Assembly: GCF_900141985.1 (NCBI RefSeq)
Contig: NZ_FQZK01000007.1
Location: forward strand, 62,001-126,000
DNA: 64,000 bases
Reading direction: 5' to 3'
DNA from: Nocardiopsis flavescens
GTDB taxonomy: Bacteria > Actinomycetota > Actinomycetes > Streptosporangiales > Streptosporangiaceae
Below are positions 18,470 to 25,919 of the stretch, piece by piece. The notes beneath the pieces were generated by a model, which was not told the origin of the DNA, did not search any database, and saw only the letters and a program-made list of their open reading frames with translations. A program made the translations under genes and the position numbers. Every line of letters begins with the position of its first letter. Position 1 is the stretch's first letter.

Positions 18470-18994
18470 ATGAAATTCCTGGTACGCGAACGCTTCTTCG
18501 ACATCGGCGACGACTTCTGGGTGACCACCGAGGACGGCACGAAGGCCTACCACGTCGACGGCAAGGCCCTGCGCATCCGCACGACCTTCCACCTGGAGGA
18601 CCCCGACGGCAACGTCCTCACCACCATCCGCCGCAAGCTCTTCAAGGTGCGCGACCAGATGCGCATCGAGCGCGACGGCAAGACCGTGGCCACCGTCCGC
18701 GAGCGGCTCTTCGACCCGCTCAAGGAGAAGCTCGTGGTGGAGATCGAGGACGGCCCGGACTGGGAGGTGACCGGCGACTTCCTGGGCAAGGAGTACGTGG
18801 TCTCCGACGAGCACGGCACCATCGCGCACATCTCCCGCAAGTACCTGCGCATCCGCGACACCTACGGCGTGGACGTCAACACCCACCGCTCCGACCTCGG
18901 GGGTGACCCGGTGATGGCGCTCAGCGTGGCGGTCGCGGTGGCCGCCCTCACCGACGACGACAAGGACGAGAAGAAGGACGACGGGGACGCGTGA
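18470..18994 (+). CDS. LURP-one-related (LOR) family protein
   Basis: A 174-residue protein of the LOR/tubby-like family. It has a repeating beta-strand pattern with characteristic phrases MKFLVRERFFDIGDDFWVT, YHVDGKALRIRTTFHLEDPDG and KLFKVRDQMRIERDG, and a hydrophobic helix near the C terminus (DPVMALSVAVAVAAL) that would fill the barrel. The last 15 residues are charged (DDDKDEKKDDGD). The fold resembles phospholipid scramblase and tubby proteins; the bacterial function is unknown. It is a single gene. Confidence 0.85.
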   Translation: MKFLVRERFFDIGDDFWVTTEDGTKAYHVDGKALRIRTTFHLEDPDGNVLTTIRRKLFKVRDQMRIERDGKTVATVRERLFDPLKEKLVVEIEDGPDWEVTGDFLGKEYVVSDEHGTIAHISRKYLRIRDTYGVDVNTHRSDLGGDPVMALSVAVAVAALTDDDKDEKKDDGDA

Positions 18995-19124
18995 GCCCCG
19001 GCCGGGCCGGCGGGGCGGGCCCGGCCGCCCGGGACGCGCCGCCGCGGTCCGCCCGCGGCGACCGCCGACGGGGTCCGCGGCACGGGGCGAGCGCACCGCG
19101 GCGGGCCCGGGGCGGGCCCGGCGT

Positions 19125-19610
19125 TCAGTCGCCGACCGACACGACCAGGCCCCGTTCCCAGGGCAGGAAGGGCTCGCGGCGGCTGCGCAGCACCGGTCTC
19201 GGGAGGCCTCCCTCCCGGGCGCAGCGCGAGATCTCCCGGGCGGCCATGGCACCCGCCGTCCGGAAGGCGCGCTGGGTGGAGTCCTCCTCGTGCCAGCGGG
19301 CGTCCACCAGGCGCACCAGCGCGGCCAGCGGCGGCGGGGACGCCCCGCCGTCGTCGTCCTCGCAGGGCGTCCAGGCCAGCCGGACGCCCTCGGCGAAGGC
19401 GCGGGCCAGCTCCGCGGGCATCCGCGCGCCGCGCGGGCCGCGCGGCGGCACCGCGTCGACGAACGCGAAGCCGTCGGGCGTCCCGGCGGGCAGCGGTTCG
19501 GCCTCGGCCCAGGCCGCGGCGAAGTGGCCGCCCGCGCAGCTGTGGCGGACACTGCGCACGTAGACGCCGGGGATGGGGCGCATCAGGGGCAGGCGGTTCC
19601 GGGAGGGCAC
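19125..19610 (-). CDS. Stand-alone EF-G domain-IV-like protein
   Basis: A 161-residue protein of unknown function that I align to domain IV of elongation factor G. The glycine loop (SCAGGHF, about residues 24-30) is followed by EPLPAGTPDGFAFVDAV (about 37-53), MPAELARAFAEGVRLAW (about 64-80) and ALVRLVDARWHEEDSTQRAF (about 96-115), then RTAGAMAAREI. These correspond in order to the EF-G pieces GGxGxF, EPL..GFEFVN, VPxxFxPAVxKGI and VxLxDGxxHxVDSSxMAF. The G domain and domains II, III and V are absent. GTG at 19610 is preceded by GGAGAGG at 4 bases. No neighbour suggests a pathway. It might bind the ribosomal decoding site, an inference only. Confidence 0.65.
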   Translation of the reverse strand: MPSRNRLPLMRPIPGVYVRSVRHSCAGGHFAAAWAEAEPLPAGTPDGFAFVDAVPPRGPRGARMPAELARAFAEGVRLAWTPCEDDDGGASPPPLAALVRLVDARWHEEDSTQRAFRTAGAMAAREISRCAREGGLPRPVLRSRREPFLPWERGLVVSVGD

Positions 19611-19742
19611 TCGACCTCTCCTTCCGGCGTGCGGGACGACTCGGATGAAGTCCTCTTTCCCACTGAAAGGACCGAAGATACCCCTCCGTGCTCTTGTGTC
19701 CGCGTTTTCGGTCCGCAGCCGGTCGGCCGGGGCCGCAACCGG

Positions 19743-20399
19743 TCACCGCGGGGCGCCCCCGCCGTCGAGGTAGGCGAGCACGGCGCGGACCCGCCGGTGC
19801 CCGGGGTCGGCCGGGGCCAGGCCCAGCTTGGCGAAGATGTTGCCGATGTGCTTGTGCACGGCGTTGTCGCCGACCACGAGCCGCGCGGCGATCTCCCGGT
19901 TGTCCGCCCCCTCGGCCATCAGCGCCAGCACCTCGCGCTCGCGGCGGGTGAGCGCGTCCACGGGGTCGCCGTCGCGGCGGGCCAGGAGCTGGGAGACCAC
20001 CTCGGGGTCCATCACGGTGCCCCCGGCCGCCACCCGCTTCAGCGCGTCCACAAACTCCCCGACCCGGCCCACCCGGTCCTTGAGCAGGTAGCCCACCCCG
20101 CCCCGGCCGTCGGCCAGCAGCTCGCCCGCGTACCGGCGCTCCACGTACTGCGACAGCACCAGCACCGCCAGGTCCCGGTGGCGGGCGCGCAGGGAGACCG
20201 CCGCCCGCAGGCCCTCGTCGCGAAAGTCCGGGGGCAGGCGCACGTCCACCAGGGCCAGACCGGGGCGGTGCCGGTCCACGGCGTCCACCAGGGCGCCGGC
20301 GTCGGCCGCCACCTCGGCGACCTCGAACCCGCGGGCGCCCAGCAGCGCCTCCAGCCCGGCCGACAGCAGGACGTTGTCCTCGGCGATCACGATCCGCAC
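19743..20399 (-). CDS. NarL/LuxR-family response regulator
   Basis: A 218-residue regulator. The receiver starts VRIVIAEDNVLLSAGL; the phospho-aspartate is in LALVDVRLPPD (about 52) and the lysine in GYLLKDRVG. The C-terminal LuxR HTH reads LTRREREVLALMAEGADNREIA followed by AVHKHIGNIFAKLGL. The start GTG lies 13 bases inside the kinase gene, so it is coupled to its kinase. Targets are unknown; such pairs often control ABC exporters or envelope genes, none of which is adjacent. It is unrelated in detail to the pair at 13-15 kb. Confidence 0.92.
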   Translation of the reverse strand: MRIVIAEDNVLLSAGLEALLGARGFEVAEVAADAGALVDAVDRHRPGLALVDVRLPPDFRDEGLRAAVSLRARHRDLAVLVLSQYVERRYAGELLADGRGGVGYLLKDRVGRVGEFVDALKRVAAGGTVMDPEVVSQLLARRDGDPVDALTRREREVLALMAEGADNREIAARLVVGDNAVHKHIGNIFAKLGLAPADPGHRRVRAVLAYLDGGGAPR

Positions 20400-21592
20400 G
20401 GCAGCTCCACGGTGATCACCGTCGGACCGCCGGCGGGGCTCGACACCGCGACGGTCCCGTCCAGGGCCGCCGCCCGGTGCCGGATGCCCCGGACGCCCGT
20501 CCCGCGCGCCTCGTCCACCCCGCCGGAGCCGTCGTCGGACACCCGCAGCCGGAGCACGCCGCCGTCCCGCGCCAGCGAGACGTCGACGGCGGTCGGCGAG
20601 CCGTGGCGGACGGCGTTGGTCACCGCCTCGGTGACCACGAAGTAGGCGGCGGTCTCCACGGCCTCCGGAAGGCGGCCGGGGTCGGCGGCGTCGAGGCGCA
20701 CCGGGACCTGGGTGCGCCCGGCCAGGGACTCCAGCGCGCCGACCAGGCCCCGGTCGGCGAGCACCGGCGGGTGGATGCCGCGGATCAGCTCGCGCAGCTC
20801 GGCCATCGCCTCCTCGGTGCCCTCGTGGGCCCGCTCGATGATGGCGACGGCGTCGGGGTGGCCGGCCAGCGCCTCCTTGGCGACGCCCAGTTGCAGGGCG
20901 ATGGACACCAGGCGGGCCTGTGTGCCGTCGTGCAGGTCGCGTTCGATGCGGCGCAGCTCCGCGCCGTGGGAGTCCACCACGTCGGCGCGGGTGCGGCTCA
21001 GCTCGTCGACGCGTGCGGCCAGGAGTTCGGCGTGGGACGGGGTCAGCCGGGTCAGGGTGAGCCGGGCGTGGACGCGGGCGGCGGGGACCACCGCCCAGCG
21101 CAGCAGGACCAGACCGGCGGTCACCTGCCCGGCGGTGGCACAGGCGGCGGTGAACGGGTCGGCGACCCGCAGCCACAGGAACACGGTGTCCCCGGGCAGC
21201 GCCCACCAGAACGGGAACTGTAGCGCAGCGGGCGGCATCAGCACGGCGAGCAGGCCGAGCAGCCCGGCCGCGGTCCCGGCCACGGCGGCGAACGGGAGCC
21301 AGCGGACCAGCCGCCGGGTGGACCGGGCGCGCAGGAGTCCGCGGAGCCCCGTCTCGGGAGCGGGCATCTCCGGCACCGGGGCGCCCAGCAGCCGGGCGGC
21401 CCGCGTCCGGTGCCACCGGGCCCACCGGTCGACCAGGCGCACCCAGCCGGGCAGCAGTACCGCTCCCCCGACCGGGGCGGCCACCACCACGGCGGCGGTC
21501 AGCGGCAGCAGGACCAGTGAGACGAGCCCCGCCCCCAGGGAGGCCACCAGGTATCCGGCCGACCTCCCGATGGCCGCCCAGGTCGCGCCCAT
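20387..21592 (-). CDS. Sensor histidine kinase (HisKA_3, sensor-like membrane domain)
   Basis: A 401-residue membrane kinase. About four to five hydrophobic segments occupy residues 8-190, resembling the actinobacterial 'sensor' domain found in this kinase type. The phospho-histidine is in RRIERDLHDGTQARLVSIAL (about residue 215), and the ATPase N box is VVTEAVTNAVRHG. The G region is SDDGSGG. ATG at 21592 is preferred over the frame start at 21625 because GGAGG lies 7 bases before it. It overlaps the regulator by 13 bases. Confidence 0.92.
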   Translation of the reverse strand: MGATWAAIGRSAGYLVASLGAGLVSLVLLPLTAAVVVAAPVGGAVLLPGWVRLVDRWARWHRTRAARLLGAPVPEMPAPETGLRGLLRARSTRRLVRWLPFAAVAGTAAGLLGLLAVLMPPAALQFPFWWALPGDTVFLWLRVADPFTAACATAGQVTAGLVLLRWAVVPAARVHARLTLTRLTPSHAELLAARVDELSRTRADVVDSHGAELRRIERDLHDGTQARLVSIALQLGVAKEALAGHPDAVAIIERAHEGTEEAMAELRELIRGIHPPVLADRGLVGALESLAGRTQVPVRLDAADPGRLPEAVETAAYFVVTEAVTNAVRHGSPTAVDVSLARDGGVLRLRVSDDGSGGVDEARGTGVRGIRHRAAALDGTVAVSSPAGGPTVITVELPCGS

Positions 21593-21767
21593 GCTCCGTC
21601 CTCCTTCGTCAGCACCGTCGTACATCCGACAGTCTGGGGCATGCGGAGCACACCGGACACTACAGCGGGCACCCGGAAGGGGCCGTCGGCGCCCGGCCCC
21701 GGCGGTCCGCCGAAACGGACGCGCCGACCGTGCGCGGAGGGCGGCGGGGGCGCCCTCCGTACACGCG

Positions 21768-22664
21768 TCAGGTCGGGGTCCGCTCCGCCTCCGCGGCGCC
21801 CTCGCGGGCCGAGCGCCGGGCCAGCAGGACGCCGGTGACGGCGGCGGTGAAGAACATCAGCACCCCGTAGACGGCCGAGGGGACGGCGATCTCGCTGCTG
21901 TTCAGCAGCGCCGGGCTGAGGGCGATGGCCAGGGAGAGCGTGGTGTTGTGCAGGCCGATCTCCATGCAGGAGGCGATGGACTCGGAGCGGCCGGTGCCCA
22001 CCAGGCGGGGCGCCCAGTAGCCGATGGTCAGGCTGGCGATGTTGAACAGCAGCACCATGAGCCCCACCGCGACGATGTAGTCGGCGATGTTCTCCCGCTC
22101 CTGGTAGATGGCCACGGAGACGACGCCCAGCAGCACGAACACCGAGGCGATCTTGACCGGCTTCTCCAGGGCCCGCGCGACCGGCTCGGCCTTGGCCCGC
22201 ACGAGCATGCCGATGCCGACGGGGATGAGGATGATCGCGAAGACCTGGAGGATCTTGTCGAACTGCAGGCCCAGGGTGTCGCCGTCGCTCATGAAGTAGG
22301 CCAGCGACAGGTTGGTGATGAGCGGCAGCGTGAACAGCGCGGTGAGGGAGTTGAGCGCGGTCAGCGAGATGTTGAGGGCGACGTTGCCGCGGAACAGGTG
22401 GCTGAACAGGCTGGCGGTGGTGCCGCCGGGCGAGGCGGCCAGCAGCATCATGCCGACCGCGAGGGCGGGCGGCGGCCGGAACAGCAGGACCAGGCCGAAG
22501 CAGACCAGCGGCAGCAGGACGATCTGGCAGCCCAGGATGAGGGCCACCGTGCCGGGGATCCGGGCCAGCCGGGTGAAGTCGGGGACGGTCAGGCTCAGTC
22601 CCAGTCCCAGCATGATGACGGCGAGCGCGGCGGGCAGCGCGATCGTGGCGATGGTGGAGTCCAC
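21768..22664 (-). CDS. Bile acid:sodium symporter family (BASS) transporter
   Basis: A 298-residue polytopic protein with about nine membrane segments. Family phrases include MLLAASPGGTTASLFSHL (about residues 75-92) and CMEIGLHNTTLSLAIAL (about 218-234), which form the sodium-binding crossover region. Bacterial BASS proteins move organic anions such as pantoate, 2-keto acids or taurocholate; substrate cannot be read from sequence. GTG at 22664 has GAGGAG 5 bases upstream. A CRP-like site lies about 112 bases upstream. Confidence 0.88.
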   Translation of the reverse strand: MDSTIATIALPAALAVIMLGLGLSLTVPDFTRLARIPGTVALILGCQIVLLPLVCFGLVLLFRPPPALAVGMMLLAASPGGTTASLFSHLFRGNVALNISLTALNSLTALFTLPLITNLSLAYFMSDGDTLGLQFDKILQVFAIILIPVGIGMLVRAKAEPVARALEKPVKIASVFVLLGVVSVAIYQERENIADYIVAVGLMVLLFNIASLTIGYWAPRLVGTGRSESIASCMEIGLHNTTLSLAIALSPALLNSSEIAVPSAVYGVLMFFTAAVTGVLLARRSAREGAAEAERTPT

Positions 22665-22775
22665 GGGGGCTCCTCGTGGTCGGGCCGCCGGGGGCGCGGC
22701 TCGGTGGACGGGGGGCTCACGGACCGCGTTCGGTGACGGCACGGCGTCCGACGGACACCCGGAATCGCGCCTTCC

Positions 22776-22791
22776 GGTGATGTGCATCACA
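22776..22791 (-). promoter_or_regulatory. CRP/GlxR-like binding site
   Basis: The minus strand reads TGTGATGCACATCACC, matching TGTGA-N6-TCACA except for the last base. It is about 112 bases upstream of the BASS transporter start, a usual place for activation by a cAMP-CRP type regulator. Confidence 0.45.
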
Positions 22792-22830
22792 TCCGACGTA
22801 CTGGCCGGTATGTTCCCATGTCGCCGCCGG

Positions 22831-22861
22831 AAAAGACAAGACCCCGGTCGGTGCCGGGGTC
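22831..22861 (-). terminator. Intrinsic terminator after ATPase gene
   Basis: An 8-bp stem GACCCCGG/CCGGGGTC followed on the minus strand by TTGTCTTTT, 23 bases after the stop of the gene at 22884-23417. Confidence 0.75.
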
Positions 22862-22883
22862 GCGGTACGGGGAGGGGCGGGGG

Positions 22884-23417
22884 TCAGGCGGCGGGCCAGG
22901 AGGAGCCGGTCATGTCGTAGGCGAGGTGGAACCAGACCTTGCGGATGCTGGGGTGGCCGTTGTCGCCCCACGTGGTGGCGAAGCTGTCGACCAGTGCCAG
23001 CCCGCGGCCGCTCTCCGCCGCCAGGCGTTCGGCGCCGGGCGCCAGCGGGACCGGCGGACCGTCGTGGGGGGCTCCGTTGTCACGGCAGACGAGGGTGAGG
23101 CCGGTGGGGGTGCGCGTCGCCCGCAGCACGAAGGTCTGGCCCTCTTCCCCCGACCTGCTGTGCTTGATCGCGTTGGTCGACAACTCCGTTCCGAGCAGGG
23201 CGAACAGGTAGCGGAAGTCGCTGTCGCGGGCCGCCGCACAGGTGTCCAGGAAGGCGCGTGCCAGGGGGATGCTCGCGGCCAGTCCCGGAAACTCCCAGTG
23301 GCGTTTGACGAAGGGCAGCGGGCGGCCGTTGAAGTAGTGCCGGTACTCGTCCGGGACACCGGCGAGGGCGGTGTCCGCGGTCTCGGCCAGGGCGGGCACG
23401 GAAACGAGGGAGGGCAT
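22884..23417 (-). CDS. RsbW/SpoIIAB-like ATP-binding protein
   Basis: A 177-residue protein with a GHKL-type HATPase_c_2 domain, the fold of anti-sigma-factor serine kinases. The N box is TELSTNAIKHSRSG (about 80-93), the G1 box VCRDNGAPHDGPPV (about 112-125) and the G2 region ESGRGLALVDSFATTWG (about 140-156). AAGGAG lies 6 bases before the ATG. Actinomycetes carry dozens of these, most without a known partner. No sigma factor or anti-anti-sigma gene is adjacent. Confidence 0.85.
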   Translation of the reverse strand: MPSLVSVPALAETADTALAGVPDEYRHYFNGRPLPFVKRHWEFPGLAASIPLARAFLDTCAAARDSDFRYLFALLGTELSTNAIKHSRSGEEGQTFVLRATRTPTGLTLVCRDNGAPHDGPPVPLAPGAERLAAESGRGLALVDSFATTWGDNGHPSIRKVWFHLAYDMTGSSWPAA

Positions 23418-23744
23418 GGCTGACTCCTTGGGCGGGCGGTTCAGTGGGCATGCGAACCGAGGGAGGGGGCGGCTGCGGGAGTGTCCGGGACACCGCGGGG
23501 GACGGGCGGCGCGGGACCGGTATGACCATACGCGATCCGGCTCTCCTGGGACAGGGGATGTCGGTGTGGCGCGCCCTCCCGCGGCCGGGAACCGGCGGTT
23601 CCGCCGCCCGCCCCGCGCTCCCCCGCCGGACCCGCGCACACGCCTGGGGCCCGGCCCCTCGGCCGCCCGCGCGACGGCCCCGCTTCTTCCTCGCGCACGC
23701 GCCCCGGGGGAGGGACCGCCCACCGCGCCCGGGGCCCGCCCTCC
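23418..23744. other. Intergenic region upstream of ATPase gene
   Basis: No gene is supported in these 327 bases. A minus-strand TATGGT (23525-23530) could be the -10 of a promoter for the ATPase gene, with about 100 bases of leader, but no convincing -35 is present. Confidence 0.35.
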
Positions 23745-25271
23745 TCAGGCGTGTGCGGCCAGCGCCCGCCGCGCCGCCTCCCGCGCGGCCTCCCGGTCGG
23801 CGTCCACCAGCGCGATCCGGGTGCGCCGCTCCAGCAGGTCCTCCACGTCCAGGGCCCCCTCGTGGCGCACCCCGAACCGCAGCTCCGCCCCGGTGACCCC
23901 CGCGGCGACCGGCTCCAGCAGCGCGGGGTCGTCCGCGGCCCCGGCCAGCACGGCGGGCGCCTCGGCCCCGTAGCGGGCGACCAGGCGGCGCGGGGCGTCC
24001 AGCGCGTCCAGCTCCTCCCGGGAGGCCGCGCCCACCAGCGGCAGGGTGCGGGTGCGGCAGGGCCCGGCGGGCAGCCGGTGCCGGGCCACCGCGGCGTCCA
24101 CGGCCTCCTCCGCCATGGCCCGGTAGGTGGTGAGCTTGCCGCCGACCACGGTGACCGTCCCGTTGGGGGCGACCGTCACCGCGTGGTCGCGGGACAGGTC
24201 GGAGCTGTCTCCGTCCCCGTGCAGCAGCGGGCGCAGCCCGGCGAACGAGCCCAGGACGTCGCCCCGGCGGATCGGCGTGCGCAGCGCCCGGTTGGCCTGG
24301 CGCAGCAGGAAGTCGACGTCCTCCTCGGGGACCTCGGGGACCTCCGGGGCGGGGCCCGCCACGGGTTCGTCGGTGAGCCCGAGGAAGATCCGGCCGTCGG
24401 GCTGGGGCAGGGCGAACACGAACCGGCCCGGGGCCCCCTCGACGGGGACGGTGAGCGCCACCCGGGGGTGCCCCAGCACGGCGCCGTCGAGCACGAGGTG
24501 GCTGCCCCGGCTCGGGCTCAGCCGGATCCCGGGGTCGAGCCGGTCGGCGTGGACACCGGTGGCGTTGACGACGGCGCGCGGGCGCACCGGCAGCGGGACC
24601 CCCGTCTCCTCGTCGCGCAGGACCGCGCCGTCCGCGGTGACGGTCTCGGCCGAGCAGCGGGTGATGACGCGGGCCCCCAGGCCCGCGGCGGTGCGGGCCA
24701 GGCCCACCACCAGCCGGGCGTCGTCGACGAGCTGGCCGTCGAAGGACAGCACCCCGCCGAGCAGCCCCTCCGCCGCCACACCGGGCAGCAGCCGCCGGGT
24801 GCGGGCGGCGTCCAGCAGGCGGGGGCGGGGCAGCACCGAGGCGGGTGTCCCGGCCAGGCGGCGCAGGACGTCGCCCATGCCCATCCCGGCGCGGGCGAGC
24901 AGTCCGCCCGGCAGCCCGCCCAGGTCGCGGTGGACGGGGACGACCATCGGCAGCGGGCGCACGAGGTGGGGTGCGGTGGTCCGCATGAGGACGTCGCGTT
25001 CGCGGGCGCTCTCGTAGGCGATGCCGCCCCTCCCCCGGGCGAGGTAGCGCAGGCCGCCGTGGACCAGCTTGGAGCTCCACCGGCTGGTGCCGAAGGCCAG
25101 GTCCCGGCGTTCGACGAGCACGGTGGACAGTCCCCGGGAGACGGCGTCCAGGGCGACGCCCGCACCCGTCACCCCGCCGCCGACGACGAGGACGTCGATG
25201 TTCGGGTCGGCCTCCAGGGCGGTGAGGTCGGCGGCCCGGCGGGCGGCGTTCAGGGAGGTGCTGCTGCTCAT
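23745..25271 (-). CDS. glpD: FAD-dependent glycerol-3-phosphate dehydrogenase
   Basis: A 508-residue membrane-associated flavoenzyme that oxidises glycerol-3-phosphate to dihydroxyacetone phosphate and passes electrons to quinone. The FAD-binding motif VDVLVVGGGVTGAGVALDA is near residues 25-43, and the conserved RRDLAFGTSRWSSKLVHGG follows. The C-terminal DAO_C region starts at about 380. AAGGA lies 8 bases before the ATG. It follows a TetR-type gene on the same strand. An alkyl-DHAP-synthase-like gene is divergent from that TetR gene, so product and substrate (DHAP) may be shared. Confidence 0.93.
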   Translation of the reverse strand: MSSSTSLNAARRAADLTALEADPNIDVLVVGGGVTGAGVALDAVSRGLSTVLVERRDLAFGTSRWSSKLVHGGLRYLARGRGGIAYESARERDVLMRTTAPHLVRPLPMVVPVHRDLGGLPGGLLARAGMGMGDVLRRLAGTPASVLPRPRLLDAARTRRLLPGVAAEGLLGGVLSFDGQLVDDARLVVGLARTAAGLGARVITRCSAETVTADGAVLRDEETGVPLPVRPRAVVNATGVHADRLDPGIRLSPSRGSHLVLDGAVLGHPRVALTVPVEGAPGRFVFALPQPDGRIFLGLTDEPVAGPAPEVPEVPEEDVDFLLRQANRALRTPIRRGDVLGSFAGLRPLLHGDGDSSDLSRDHAVTVAPNGTVTVVGGKLTTYRAMAEEAVDAAVARHRLPAGPCRTRTLPLVGAASREELDALDAPRRLVARYGAEAPAVLAGAADDPALLEPVAAGVTGAELRFGVRHEGALDVEDLLERRTRIALVDADREAAREAARRALAAHA

Positions 25272-25314
25272 GGGAGCGGTCCTTTCCGGGGGATGTGGAC
25301 GGCGGACGCGCGGG

Positions 25315-25902
25315 TCAGGGGGCCAGGTAGCCGTCGATGAGGGCGGCCAGCTCGCCGACGAGGGACTCCTCGTCGAGGAGGTCGGCGAACAGGCGGCGGG
25401 AGGTCACGGTGTTCTGCACGGTGACCATGACCAGGCGTGCCAGCACCGCCGGGTCCCCGGCGCGGATCGACCCCTCGGCCTGGCCTTGGGCGACCACGGG
25501 CCCGAGGACCTCCAGGGCGGCCCGGTGGCTCTCGCCCAGGCGCTGGAACGTGTAGGTGGTCATGAGCTCGGGCTCGGTGTCGACGATGCGCGTGAAGAGC
25601 GGGTGGTGCAGCATCGCGCGCGCCACCCCGGCGGCGTGCAGGACGAGGCGGGCGCGGACGCCCTCCCCGGCGGGGCCGTGCCCGGCCGCCGCCTCCTCGT
25701 CGAGGAGGATGCCCCGCAGCTCCCGGGTGAGCAGGTCGGCGACCAGTGCGGTGACGTCGGGCCAGCGCCGGTAGACGGTCGGCCGGCTGACCCCGGCGCG
25801 GCGGGCGACGTCGGTCAGCGTGGTGCGGCGCACCCCGAAGTCCACGACGCAGGCGCGCGCCGCGTCGAGAATGCTGTCTTCAACATTACGTTTTGACGCC
25901 AT
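25315..25902 (-). CDS. TetR-family transcriptional regulator
   Basis: A 195-residue repressor. The HTH (about 10-55) reads ILDAARACVVDFGVRRTTL and DVARRAGVSRPTVYRRWPD, and the C-terminal ligand domain is helical. ATG at 25902 (MASKRNVED) was chosen; the frame continues 12 codons upstream but that part crosses the promoter. It is separated by only 17 bases from the divergent oxidase gene and lies 43 bases upstream of glpD on the same strand. It probably controls both. No ribosome binding site is present; a TACAGT box lies 7 bases upstream. Confidence 0.9.
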   Translation of the reverse strand: MASKRNVEDSILDAARACVVDFGVRRTTLTDVARRAGVSRPTVYRRWPDVTALVADLLTRELRGILLDEEAAAGHGPAGEGVRARLVLHAAGVARAMLHHPLFTRIVDTEPELMTTYTFQRLGESHRAALEVLGPVVAQGQAEGSIRAGDPAVLARLVMVTVQNTVTSRRLFADLLDEESLVGELAALIDGYLAP

Positions 25903-25915
25903 ATGTAAAACTGTA
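25890..25915. promoter_or_regulatory. Divergent promoter and candidate TetR operator
   Basis: Between and across the two divergent starts, GTTTT (25890-25894) and AAAAC (25907-25911) form a 22-bp inverted repeat in unusually AT-rich DNA. On the minus strand TACAGT (25910-25915) is 7 bases before the TetR ATG, so that mRNA may be leaderless. Confidence 0.45.
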
Positions 25916-25919
25916 GAGC

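Noticed and set aside
23751..25340. 529-codon open frame on the plus strand
   Set aside because: It runs antisense to glpD and reads as low-complexity G/A/Q/V sequence. GlpD on the minus strand has clear FAD and family motifs.
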